Shown here: piece after piece, positions 8,700 to 16,468 of the stretch
Layout of the letters: each line of letters begins with the position of its first letter
Numbering within the stretch: position 1 is the stretch's first letter
Notes under the pieces: model-generated
Databases searched by the model: none
What the model was told of the DNA's origin: nothing
The model's input: the letters and a program-made list of their open reading frames with translations, nothing else
Made by a program: the position numbers and the translations under genes
DNA from: Candidatus Avimonas caecicola
GTDB lineage: Bacteria; Bacillota; Clostridia; Oscillospirales; Acutalibacteraceae
DNA: 42,084 bases
Assembly: GCA_904419875.1 (NCBI GenBank)
Contig: CAJFTG010000018.1
Span: 10,762 to 52,845, forward strand
Direction: 5' to 3'

Positions 8700-8728
8700 A
8701 TTATACCGAAAGATTGTCCCCATTTCAA
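8700..8728 (-). promoter_or_regulatory. Promoter of the oadB operon
   Basis: TTGAAA (8728-8723) and TATAAT (8705-8700) on the minus strand with a 17-base spacer, about 80 bases before the TTG start of oadB. Confidence 0.85.
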
Positions 8729-8784
8729 CAGGAAAAGGGGCCTGGAACCGCCCAAAAAGGCCGGAATTTTAAGAATTTCTTTGC

Positions 8785-8813
8785 TTGACTTTTCACGGGC
8801 TGCCTTTTATGGT
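8785..8813 (+). promoter_or_regulatory. Promoter of the ABC exporter operon
   Basis: TTGACT (8785-8790), a 17-base spacer and TATGGT (8808-8813), about 75 bases before the ATPase start. It lies back to back with the oadB promoter. Confidence 0.75.
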
Positions 8814-8888
8814 AGAAACAGAGGATATACCCGGCGTTTCGGCCCGCGGCGGCCGGATGCCGGCAAACGCGAAAAGCAGGAGGGCGCC

Positions 8889-9614
8889 ATGTTTACCGTA
8901 AGCCATGTGACCAAGCGGTACGGCAAAGTGACCGCGAACAGCGACATCAGCTTCGAGGTGGGGGACGGACAGATCGCCATTCTCCTGGGACCGAACGGGG
9001 CGGGGAAATCCACCATCATCAAGTGCATCAGCGGCCTGCTCCGGTTTGAGGGGGAAATCCGCATCGACGGGCATCCCAACAAATCCCTGGAGGCCAAGCG
9101 GCTGCTGGGCTACGTGCCGGAGATGCCGGCGGTGTACGACCTGCTGACGGTGGCGGAGCACCTGGAGTTCATCGCCCGCGCCTATTCCCTGACCGGGTGG
9201 GAGGAATACGCCGCCTCGCTGCTCGCGCGGTTCGAGCTGGCGGACAAGAAGGACAAGCTCGGCAAAGAGCTGTCCAAGGGCATGCAGCAGAAGCTGAGCG
9301 TCTGCTGCGCGCTGCTCCACCGGCCGAAAGCGGTCATCTTTGACGAGCCGCTGGTCGGCCTCGACCCCCATGCGATCAAGGAACTGAAGGATTTGTTCCG
9401 CGAGCTTAAGCGGGACGGGGCCTCGGTGCTGATCAGCACCCACATGATCGACAGCGTGGAGGATTACTGGGATATCGCCCACATCATGATGAACGGCGCG
9501 TTTGCCGCCACCATGCGCAACGACCCTGCCGCACCGGAGGAGAAGACGCTCGAGGAGCTGTTCTTTGAAATCACCGAAAAGCCGGCGGCCGCCGGGACGG
9601 AGGGGACCGTATGA
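8889..9614 (+). CDS. ABC transporter ATP-binding protein
   Basis: Cytoplasmic ATPase that powers the exporter encoded next door. The 241-residue protein has Walker A GPNGAGKST (34-42), signature LSKGMQQ (128-134), Walker B AVIFDEP (148-154) and the H-loop His at 185. Start ATG at 8889 follows CAGGAGGG; the frame extends upstream only through promoter sequence. Its last codons overlap the permease gene as ATGA. The sequence most resembles the ABC-2/CcmA exporter branch. The substrate cannot be told; there is no immunity, lantibiotic or drug-resistance gene beside it. Confidence 0.92.
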   Translation: MFTVSHVTKRYGKVTANSDISFEVGDGQIAILLGPNGAGKSTIIKCISGLLRFEGEIRIDGHPNKSLEAKRLLGYVPEMPAVYDLLTVAEHLEFIARAYSLTGWEEYAASLLARFELADKKDKLGKELSKGMQQKLSVCCALLHRPKAVIFDEPLVGLDPHAIKELKDLFRELKRDGASVLISTHMIDSVEDYWDIAHIMMNGAFAATMRNDPAAPEEKTLEELFFEITEKPAAAGTEGTV

Positions 9615-11182
9615 GAGCGCTGCGCTACCTGTTTTTCACCACCCTGAAAAACCGGATTAAGGAACTGCGCCGCCATCCCTCCCAGCTGCTTCTGCTTCTC
9701 TTCCTGGCGGCGATGCTGGTGCTGGTGGTGGTCACCGCCGGCCTGCCGCGGGAGGGGGACGCGCCGCTGCGCCCGATGGCCGAGCTGCGGGCGATGGCGC
9801 TGGCCCTGTATGCGGTGATGTTTCTGGTCCTGTGCAAAAACGGCCTGTCGTCGGGCGCGAGTTTTTACACCATGGCGGATGTGAACCTGCTGTTCGCCGT
9901 CCCCATCCGCCCGCAGCGGGTGCTGTTCTACGGCCTGATCCGCCAGCTGGGGACCTCGGTGCTGCTGGGCTTTTTCCTGCTGTTCCAGTACACCTGGCTG
10001 CACGAGCAGTACGGCCTGTCCGTCCCCGGGCTGCTGGCGATCATGCTGGGCTATTGCCTGACGGTGTTCTGCGCACAGCTCACCTCCATGGTGCTGTACG
10101 CCTTCACCAGCGGGGACGAGGGCCGGCGGCGGGCGCTGAAAATCGTGCTGTACGTCCTGGCGGCTGCTGCGGCGCTGCTGGTCGCCCTGCCCGCGCTGAA
10201 GCCCGCCGCGGCGCAGGATAAGCTGGCGGCCGCGGTCGCGGCGGCGGACGGGCCGCTGCTGGCCTTCTTCCCGGTGGCCGGCTGGCTGAAGGCGGCGGTG
10301 GGCGGCCTGGTCGGCGGGGGCGCGGACCTTCTGCCGGTCCTGCTCGGCCTGGGGGGCTGCGCGGCGTATGTGGCGGCGCTGGTGCTGCTGATTGCCGCCG
10401 CCCGCCCGGATTTTTACGAGGACGTGCTGAAAGCGACCGAAATCTCCTTTACCGCCGTCACCGCCTCCAAGGAGGGCAAGATGGCCGAACCGCTTCCCGC
10501 CAACGTGAAGGTGGGGAAGACCGGGCTCGGCGGGGGCCGGGGGGCCGGGGCGTTTTACTACAAGCACCGGCTGGAGCGCCGGCGTTCCCGGGTTTTCCTG
10601 CTGGACGGCATGGCCCTGCTCTGGGCGGTCATCTGCATTGTCTTTTCCTTTTTTATGCGGGACGTGGGGATGCTGGCGGTGTTCGTTTTCGCCACCTATA
10701 TGCAGATATTCGGCTCCAGCACCGGGCGGTGGCTGCGGGAGCTGCTGATGCCGTATGTGTATATGATTCCGGAATCCCCCTTCCGCAAGCTGATGGGGGT
10801 TTGCCGGGAGAGCATCCTGCAGTCTGCGGTGGAGGCGGCGGTGGTCATGATCCCCTGCGGGCTGATCGTCGGCGCGGCGCCGCTGGTAATCGCCGCCTGC
10901 GCGGCGGCCCGCTTCGGGTTCGCGCTGCTGTTCATGGCGGGCCATATCCTGATGGAGCGGCTGTTCGGCCAGGTGCTGAACAAGGCGCTGATCTTCTGCC
11001 TGTTCCTGCTGGTGATGATCCTGCTGGCGCTGCCGGGCGTGGTCGCGGCGGTGGCGGCGGGCTTCCTGGCCGGCATGGGGCCCGCCATGCTGGTTCTCAC
11101 CTTCTGGTGCGCGGCGGCGGCCGCTCTGGTCGGCTTCCTCTGCCGGGATATCCTGAATATTGCAGAACTGAACAACCGGTAA
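9611..11182 (+). CDS. ABC exporter permease
   Basis: A 523-residue membrane protein with about ten to eleven hydrophobic spans, for example LLLLLFLAAMLVLVVVTAG near the N-terminus and LIFCLFLLVMILLALPGVV near the C-terminus. It matches the putative ABC exporter family (PF16962-like) that pairs with single ATPases in Firmicutes. A soluble stretch around residues 280-320 (KATEISFTAVTASKEGKMAE) lies between two groups of spans. Translation is coupled to the ATPase by an ATGA overlap. The gene ends before a loopless palindrome at 11208-11237. Confidence 0.85.
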   Translation: MRALRYLFFTTLKNRIKELRRHPSQLLLLLFLAAMLVLVVVTAGLPREGDAPLRPMAELRAMALALYAVMFLVLCKNGLSSGASFYTMADVNLLFAVPIRPQRVLFYGLIRQLGTSVLLGFFLLFQYTWLHEQYGLSVPGLLAIMLGYCLTVFCAQLTSMVLYAFTSGDEGRRRALKIVLYVLAAAAALLVALPALKPAAAQDKLAAAVAAADGPLLAFFPVAGWLKAAVGGLVGGGADLLPVLLGLGGCAAYVAALVLLIAAARPDFYEDVLKATEISFTAVTASKEGKMAEPLPANVKVGKTGLGGGRGAGAFYYKHRLERRRSRVFLLDGMALLWAVICIVFSFFMRDVGMLAVFVFATYMQIFGSSTGRWLRELLMPYVYMIPESPFRKLMGVCRESILQSAVEAAVVMIPCGLIVGAAPLVIAACAAARFGFALLFMAGHILMERLFGQVLNKALIFCLFLLVMILLALPGVVAAVAAGFLAGMGPAMLVLTFWCAAAAALVGFLCRDILNIAELNNR

Positions 11183-11207
11183 ACGGCGTTTACAAAGGGA
11201 TAAAGCA

Positions 11208-11237
11208 AGGCGGGGCGGGCCATGGCCCGCCCCGCCT
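11208..11237. terminator. 30-bp loopless perfect palindrome at a convergent junction
   Basis: AGGCGGGGCGGGCCA (11208-11222) is followed directly by its exact reverse complement. It lies between the ABC permease and the GNAT gene, which converge. Neither strand has a proper T tract, so termination is inferred from position and stem strength. Confidence 0.55.
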
Positions 11238-11284
11238 CATTGGCGAACACGCCCCGCCGGAAATCCGCGGGGGCCGCCTGCCTT

Positions 11285-12361
11285 TCAGAGGGGATATTCC
11301 AAACAGCGGTCGTTTTCCGAATCGACGAAACCGGCGGGGATTTCCCCGGCGTCCGCGCATCCCATGCGGAAATAGAAGGAAACGGTTTCCAGGGATGGAA
11401 TGGAGGAGATGAAGACCTTGTCTGCGCCGATCGCCCGCGCCCGGTCCGCCATTGCCTGAAACAGCGCCCGGCCAATGCCTTTCCCCTGCCAGCCGTCGTC
11501 GACAAACAGCATCGTCAGATTCGCGTATTTGGCTTTGCTGCCCCGCAGCACGCCGTCCAGGCTGCCAAAGCCGATCAACCGGTCCCCCCGGAACGCGCCG
11601 GCCACCGCCCCGCCCCGTTCCATCTGGCGCTTGAGGTATTCGGTGATCCAGATCCGTTTTTCCCTGCTCCATTCCCGCACCTCGGAGGCTTCCGCCAGTT
11701 CCCACCGGCCGTTGGCATATCCCCATTTGCGGGTGATGACCTGACGATGGCGAAAATGCAGGAGCAGATCGGCGGTTATATTTTCGAGGGCGATTTGTCT
11801 GAGCACGGGCGCCGGTTCGTCCCCGGCGGCCTGGGAACAAGCCGCCAGGGAATATGCCCGTTCCTTTGCCGTTTCGCTGCTTTTGGGATATGTCCGCCAG
11901 CCGTCGTCGCTTTCGAGCTTCATCCCGATTTTCTCCATTACGCGGAAGGAAGCGGCATTTCTGTCATCGCAGTGGGCGGTGCATTTTTCGACTTTCAGGG
12001 TCCGGAAGGCAAAATCCCGGATGGCGGAAGCGGCTTCCGTGGCGATGCCTCTTTTCCAATACCGCTTGTCCAGTATCCATCCCAGCTCCCCGGTTTTTCT
12101 CTCCTCGTCCAATGAAACGGATACGGCGCCGACCGGCAGCCCCTGAAAGACGATGGCGAATTCAAAGAAGGCGGGGGCGTCTTTTTCCCACTCTTTCGCA
12201 GCGCGGGCCAAAAATTCCGCCGTTTCCTCCCGGCTTTGGGAGGGCAGCCAAATCATATATCGCGTGTTTTCCCAATCCGAGGCGTAGCGATATACGGTTT
12301 CCAAATCGGATATGGCTAAAGGCCGCAGAACCAACCGGTCCGTTTTGATCTGATAGAACAC
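11285..12361 (-). CDS. Tandem GNAT acetyltransferase (two domains fused)
   Basis: A 358-residue fusion of two GNAT N-acetyltransferase domains. The first (about 1-165) is RimJ/RimL-like, beginning TDRLVLRPLAISDLETVYRY, with the acetyl-CoA loop KRGIATEA at 103-110. The second (about 190-350) opens with a family-typical LENITADLLLHFRHRQ stretch and has its acetyl-CoA loop GWQGKGIGRA at 290-299. The substrates are unknown. The start is a GTG at 12361 with a poor ribosome-binding site; the N-terminal match to the RimJ/RimL pattern supports it. The DNA, especially 11900-12360, looks less GC-rich than its neighbours, which may mean transfer. It follows mtaB by 120 bases with no clear promoter between. 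Confidence 0.88.
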   Translation of the reverse strand: MFYQIKTDRLVLRPLAISDLETVYRYASDWENTRYMIWLPSQSREETAEFLARAAKEWEKDAPAFFEFAIVFQGLPVGAVSVSLDEERKTGELGWILDKRYWKRGIATEAASAIRDFAFRTLKVEKCTAHCDDRNAASFRVMEKIGMKLESDDGWRTYPKSSETAKERAYSLAACSQAAGDEPAPVLRQIALENITADLLLHFRHRQVITRKWGYANGRWELAEASEVREWSREKRIWITEYLKRQMERGGAVAGAFRGDRLIGFGSLDGVLRGSKAKYANLTMLFVDDGWQGKGIGRALFQAMADRARAIGADKVFISSIPSLETVSFYFRMGCADAGEIPAGFVDSENDRCLEYPL

Positions 12362-12481
12362 AGTTTCCGCACCCCCATACGACCGCGGCGTTCCTGATGC
12401 GTCCGCCGGACGGCGCCGCCGCGTTTCCCGCCCGATGCCGGCCCCCTTGCAGCGGGCTGCTTTTGACCGGGCCGCGGAGCC

Positions 12482-13798
12482 TTATATGCATTCCCCTTCG
12501 CACACGTCCTCCCGGCGGCCGGCGATCCGCACCCGGACGGTGTCGCCCGGCCCCCGCCCGGCCTCCGCCGGCACGAGGACGGGGACATACGCCGGGGTGT
12601 AGCCCTCCCACTTTCCGCCTTCCGTCCGCGTTTCGAGCAGCACGTCCGCCTCCCGGCCGACCCAGGAGTCCAGATAGGCGTCCCGCAGCCGGTCGCAGGC
12701 GGCGATCATCCGGCGGCTGCGGCGGGATTTCTCTGCGCGGGGCACCTGCCCGTCCATCCGGGCGGCGGCGGTGCCGGGACGGGGGGAATAGGCGAAGACA
12801 TGGACGCGGGCGAAGCCGACCTTCCGCACAAAGGCCAGGGACTCTTCAAATTCGGCCTCGTCCTCGCCGGGGAAGCCGACCATTACGTCGGTGGTCAGGG
12901 CGCAGCCGGGGAAGCGCTCCCGCAGCGCGGCGCAGACCGCCAGATAATCCTCCGGCGTATAATGCCGGTTCATCCGGCGCAGGGTGGCGGCGCAGCCGCT
13001 CTGCAGGGAGAGATGAAACTGCGGGCAGAGCGTTTCCAGCCCGCCCAGCCGGCCGATCGCCGCCGGGGAGAGCATATCCGGCTCCAGCGAACCCAGCCGC
13101 ACCCGGCGGATCCCCGGCGTTGCGCAGGCCGCCTCCGCCGCGTCGCACAGGGACAGGCCGAGATCCTGCCCGTAAGCGGTCAGGTTGATGCCAACCAGCA
13201 CGATTTCCGCATAGCCGCGGCCGGCCAGCGCGCGCACCTCGGCCCGCAGCTCTTCCAGCGGCTTGGAGCGCACCCGCCCCCGGGCGTAGGGGATGATGCA
13301 GTAGGAGCAGAACCGGTTGCAGCCGTCCTCGATTTTGACGAAGGCGCGGGTCCGCCCCTGGAATTCGTTGATGGACAGGCTCTCGAACCGCGGGCCGTGC
13401 TCCGCAATATCCACGATCCGCTGCCCATGGGTGAGAAACTCGTGAAAATAGCGGGGCAGCGCCCGGCGGGAGGCATTTCCCAGCACGATATCCGCCTCGG
13501 TAAAGCGCTCCGCCGCCTCGGGGAACGCCTGGGGCATGCAGCCGGTCAGGATCAGCACCGCGTGGGGGTATTCCCGCCGGCAGCGGCGCAGAAGCTGCCG
13601 CAGCTTCCGGTCGCTTTCCCCGGTCACCGTGCAGGAATTGATCACGACCGCCGCGTCCCGCATCTCCGCCCGTTCCTCCGGCGTGCCGGAAAAAAGCGCT
13701 TCGGAGGTTTCATAGCCCTCCGCCTCCATCAGCGTGCGCATGGCCTGGGTTTCGTACTGGTTGACTTTGCAGCCCAGGGTGTGAAAGAAAACGGTCAT
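12482..13798 (-). CDS. mtaB: tRNA t6A37 methylthiotransferase MtaB
   Basis: Radical SAM enzyme that adds a methylthio group to t6A at position 37 of ANN-decoding tRNAs. The 438-residue protein has the three N-terminal cluster cysteines (C10 in TLGCKVNQYE, C56 in NSCTV, C87 in TGCMPQ) and the radical SAM motif CNRFCSYC (C160, C164, C167). A TRAM-like C-terminal part follows (VLLETRTEGGKWEGYTPAYV). The GCKVNQYE start motif favours MtaB over MiaB or RimO. ATG at 13798 has GGAGGGAGGG upstream, and a TTGAAT-17-TATAAT promoter lies at 13862-13890. A much longer frame extends upstream but runs through the divergent promoters and the HPr-like gene. Confidence 0.95.
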   Translation of the reverse strand: MTVFFHTLGCKVNQYETQAMRTLMEAEGYETSEALFSGTPEERAEMRDAAVVINSCTVTGESDRKLRQLLRRCRREYPHAVLILTGCMPQAFPEAAERFTEADIVLGNASRRALPRYFHEFLTHGQRIVDIAEHGPRFESLSINEFQGRTRAFVKIEDGCNRFCSYCIIPYARGRVRSKPLEELRAEVRALAGRGYAEIVLVGINLTAYGQDLGLSLCDAAEAACATPGIRRVRLGSLEPDMLSPAAIGRLGGLETLCPQFHLSLQSGCAATLRRMNRHYTPEDYLAVCAALRERFPGCALTTDVMVGFPGEDEAEFEESLAFVRKVGFARVHVFAYSPRPGTAAARMDGQVPRAEKSRRSRRMIAACDRLRDAYLDSWVGREADVLLETRTEGGKWEGYTPAYVPVLVPAEAGRGPGDTVRVRIAGRREDVCEGECI

Positions 13799-13861
13799 AA
13801 GGCGGCCCTCCCTCCGCGAAAGCAGGGCGGAAACGGCGGCTCCGCCCGGTATTTGTCCATC

Positions 13862-13890
13862 ATTATACTGAAAAGCGGCGGGGAATTCAA
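13862..13890 (-). promoter_or_regulatory. Promoter of mtaB
   Basis: TTGAAT (13890-13885), a 17-base spacer and a perfect TATAAT (13867-13862) on the minus strand. Confidence 0.85.
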
Positions 13891-13914
13891 CCGATTGTTC
13901 GTATAAACGGGAAA

Positions 13915-13943
13915 TTGCTTTTTTTGCCGAAAGAGGGTATACT
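13915..13943 (+). promoter_or_regulatory. Promoter of the HPr-like gene
   Basis: TTGCTT (13915-13920), 17-base spacer, TATACT (13938-13943). Transcription would begin about 50 bases before the ATG at 14003. Confidence 0.75.
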
Positions 13944-14002
13944 AATCGCAAACGGGCGGTGCTTTTACGGAAGAAAGGCCCGCGGGAAGGGAGGATCTCC
14001 GC

Positions 14003-14233
14003 ATGTATAAGGCGAAGGTGCATTTCGATACGGTGGTGGACGTCAAGAAGTTCGTCAATATCTGCAACAGCGTGTCGTTCGACGTGGACCTGCTGTCCGG
14101 CCGCTACGTGGTCGACGGAAAGTCCATCATGGGACTGTTCAGCCTGGATCTTTCCAAACCGGTGGAGCTGCAGGCCGACTGCGGCCCGGACGATGAGTTT
14201 GTGACGAAAATTGCGTCCTACCTTGTCCCGTAA
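14003..14233 (+). CDS. HPr-like protein lacking the phosphotransfer histidine
   Basis: A 76-residue protein of the HPr fold, the small phosphocarrier of the sugar phosphotransferase system. It keeps the regulatory serine region (KSIMGLFSLDL, Ser41, equivalent to Ser46 of HPr). The segment where HPr has its active His15 (GLHARPA) reads TVVDVKKFV, with no histidine. It therefore cannot carry phosphate from enzyme I, but could still be a target of HPr kinase and a corepressor, as the Bacillus paralogue Crh is. That parallel is inference; this may simply be a conserved clostridial HPr-like protein of unknown role. It has its own promoter and terminator, so it is monocistronic. GGGAGG precedes the ATG. 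Confidence 0.8.
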   Translation: MYKAKVHFDTVVDVKKFVNICNSVSFDVDLLSGRYVVDGKSIMGLFSLDLSKPVELQADCGPDDEFVTKIASYLVP

Positions 14234-14288
14234 CACAGGCGGGGCGTTGAACAGGGCCGCGTCCATGCCGGGCGCGGAGGAATGCCGC

Positions 14289-14320
14289 ACGGCGCATGAG
14301 AACCATGCGCCGTCTTTTTT
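14289..14320 (+). terminator. Intrinsic terminator of the HPr-like gene
   Basis: ACGGCGCATG (14289-14298) pairs with CATGCGCCGT (14304-14313) around a 5-base loop, followed by CTTTTTT. Confidence 0.92.
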
Positions 14321-14738
14321 GTTATACAAACCCCCCGGCTGCCGGCGGGTTCCTGTTTCGGGGAACGGGCCCCGGCGGCATCGGCAGCCGCGAAGGAACG
14401 GCGGGGAAATACCCGGCGGCCGCCCCGGCAGGGCCAAGGGATGCCCATAAGGGAAGCGCCTTCAGGCGGCTGAAGGCGGCGCCCTGTCCCCGTTTGAGGC
14501 AGGGGGCGCCCTTTCGCGGGCCGGAGGGGGGACGAGCCTTTCCCGGCGGACGCAGGACGCCGGTTTGCCGCCGGCTTTGGCCGCCGGTATTTCTCCACAC
14601 CGCACGGGCGGCTGCGCCGGGAGCGGATGGGGCCGCCGCTTTGTTTGCGCATCCCGGCCATAAATCCCCTTTCTGCCGCATATAGTGGACTGAAGGATTT
14701 CCGGGGAACTCCGGGCAATGAAAGGGTGAAGGGAACAT
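14321..14738. other. 418-base spacer before the carboxypeptidase gene
   Basis: No gene seen. Two GC-rich inverted repeats occur around 14456-14482 (GCGCCTTCAG facing CTGAAGGCG) and 14479-14512 (GGCGCCC facing GGGCGCC), neither followed by a T tract. No convincing promoter is found for the downstream gene. Confidence 0.5.
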
Positions 14739-15995
14739 ATGGGCAGGCAATGGAGAAAACGGTGGCTGGCCGGCCTGCTCGCCGCGGCGGTCGCCGCGGC
14801 GGGCGGGCTGTCCGCCTGGGCGGAGGAAGCGCCCGCGGTCATCATCGACACCGAATCGGGAGAAACGCAGGAGCAGGCGACCAGCGAAGAGGTCCCCGCC
14901 TGGGCGTCCGCCGACGCAGCGGCGCCCACCGAAGCCTCCGCGCTGGAGGTGGGAGGAAAATCCGCCATCCTGATCGAGCTTTCCAGCGGGCAGGTGCTGT
15001 ATGAGAAGAACCCGCACGAGAAGCTGCCGATCGCGTCCGTCACCAAGGTGATGACCCTGCTGCTGATTATGGAGGCCATCGACCAGGGGATGCTGACCTA
15101 TGAGGAACCGGTCACCTGCTCCGCCTACGCCGCCTCGATGGGCGGGTCGCAGATCTGGCTGGAGGAGGGGGAGGTGATGACCGTCCACGAGCTGCTCAAG
15201 GCGATCGCGGTGGTGTCGGCCAACGACGCCTGCGCCATGATGGCCGAGCGGATCAGCGGCTCGGAGGAGGGGTTCGTCGCCCGGATGAACGAGCGGGCGG
15301 CGGAGCTGGGGATGAACGACACCCTCTTCACCGACTGCTGTGGGCTGGATGAGGCGGCCTACTCCTCCGCCTACGACGTGGCGCGGATGTCGCGGGAACT
15401 GATGAAGCATCCGAAGATCACCGAATACACCACCATCTGGATGGACACCCTGCGGGACGGCAAATCCCAGCTGGTCAACACCAACAAGCTGGTCCGGCAT
15501 TATTCCGGCGCGACCGGCCTGAAAACGGGGACCACCAGCAAGGCCGGGCACTGCCTCTCCGCGACCGCCGAGCGGGACGGCATGGGCCTGTGCGCGGTCA
15601 TCCTGGGCTGCTCCACCACCGACGAGCGGTTCGGCGGCGCGCGCAAAATGCTGGACTACGGGTTTGCCAACTATGCCGTGTACACCCCGGCGGTGGACGA
15701 AGCTTCCCTGGCTCCGGTGAAGGTGCTGCGGGGCACGGAGCCCTCGGTGCAGCCGCAGATGGATTCCCTCGCGCCGCTGCTCATCCGCAAAGGGCAGGAA
15801 AAGGCGATCACCCCTTTGTTTGAGCTGGCGGAGGATCTCGAGGCCCCGGTATACGAGCGGCAGATCATCGGCAGGCTGACCCTGACGCTGGACGGCAGCA
15901 CGCTGGCCGAATACGACGTCTATGCGTCCCGCGCCGTGGCCAGGCTGGGGCTGAAGCAGGCGTTCGCCCGGCTTTTCACCGCCCTGATCGCCTGA
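14739..15995 (+). CDS. dacF: D-alanyl-D-alanine carboxypeptidase (DacF-like)
   Basis: Secreted penicillin-binding protein that trims the terminal D-Ala from peptidoglycan stem peptides. The 418-residue protein has a signal peptide (RQWRKRW, hydrophobic core, likely cleavage near SAWA-EE), then the peptidase S11 domain with the three catalytic motifs: SVTK (Ser100-Lys103), SAN (160-162) and KTG (262-264). A PBP5-like C-terminal beta domain follows, and the last residues (LGLKQAFARLFTALIA) could be an amphipathic membrane anchor. Between signal peptide and domain lies a linker of about 40 residues rich in Glu/Ala/Thr. ATG at 14739 follows GAAGGG. It ends with a terminator-like hairpin. Confidence 0.94.
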   Translation: MGRQWRKRWLAGLLAAAVAAAGGLSAWAEEAPAVIIDTESGETQEQATSEEVPAWASADAAAPTEASALEVGGKSAILIELSSGQVLYEKNPHEKLPIASVTKVMTLLLIMEAIDQGMLTYEEPVTCSAYAASMGGSQIWLEEGEVMTVHELLKAIAVVSANDACAMMAERISGSEEGFVARMNERAAELGMNDTLFTDCCGLDEAAYSSAYDVARMSRELMKHPKITEYTTIWMDTLRDGKSQLVNTNKLVRHYSGATGLKTGTTSKAGHCLSATAERDGMGLCAVILGCSTTDERFGGARKMLDYGFANYAVYTPAVDEASLAPVKVLRGTEPSVQPQMDSLAPLLIRKGQEKAITPLFELAEDLEAPVYERQIIGRLTLTLDGSTLAEYDVYASRAVARLGLKQAFARLFTALIA

Positions 15996-16016
15996 CGAGG
16001 CCTTTTTGCTGACAAC

Positions 16017-16062
16017 GGCGCCGCGATAGAGCCGCAGGGCTCCGCGGCGCCGCCGCGTTTTT
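16017..16062 (+). terminator. Terminator of dacF
   Basis: GGCGCCGCG (16017-16025) pairs with CGCGGCGCC (16043-16051), with an inner GAGCC/GGCTC stem, and TTTTT follows at 16058-16062 after a 6-base gap. Confidence 0.7.
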
Positions 16063-16210
16063 GCCCTCTCACCGTTCTCCCCTGTTTCCCACCGTCCCCC
16101 CCTGCTTCCCGCCGCCGCCCGCGTTTCCGGTACTTCCCGCGCCTTTGGCCGCGCAGACGGGACGGAAAAGGTGTAGAAGGGTACGGAAAGGCCCCGGGGA
16201 CAGCAGGGCA

Positions 16211-16322
16211 GGGCAGGCAAGGGCAGGCAAGGGCAGGTAAGGGCAGGTAAGGACAGGTGAGGGCGGGTGAGGGCAGAGGAAACTGAAGGGAGAGTAGGGA
16301 CCGTGGGGAGAGCGGGGAGAGC
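16211..16322 (+). repeat. 10-bp purine-rich tandem array upstream of pgi
   Basis: Seven 10-mers in register: GGGCAGGCAA twice, GGGCAGGTAA twice, GGACAGGTGA, GGGCGGGTGA, GGGCAGAGGA (16211-16280). A looser part follows with two exact GGGGAGAGC 9-mers (16305-16322). It ends 46 bases before the pgi -35 box. Confidence 0.9.
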
Positions 16323-16368
16323 AGGGACGGGAAAAGGTAAATATTTGGTGAATGCTCCATGATTAAGG

Positions 16369-16397
16369 TTGCAAAACGCAGCCAAGTATTGTAAAAT
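16369..16397 (+). promoter_or_regulatory. Promoter of pgi
   Basis: TTGCAA (16369-16374), 17-base spacer, TAAAAT (16392-16397). Confidence 0.8.
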
Positions 16398-16468
16398 GTA
16401 AGCAGATAAGCCGCCGGTTCCTGGCCGGCGCTTATGGTTTGATCTCCCAAAGGAAAGGATGATTCGCG

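Larger units (their letters stand above)
15996..16468. other. 473-base spacer between dacF and pgi
   Basis: Holds the dacF terminator, a pyrimidine-rich stretch (about 16063-16130), a purine-rich tandem array (16211-16322), the pgi promoter and a leader hairpin at about 16405-16435 (CGCCGG facing CCGGCG, flanked by ATAAG and CTTAT). The pyrimidine half and purine half are loosely complementary. No gene is seen. Confidence 0.6.

Noticed and set aside
8621-8700. T-box leader for the transcript containing proS
   Set aside because: The leader is only about 80 bases, has no T-box sequence, and the first gene is oadB.
16211-16280. CRISPR-like array
   Set aside because: Units are 10 bp with no spacers between them and no cas genes nearby.
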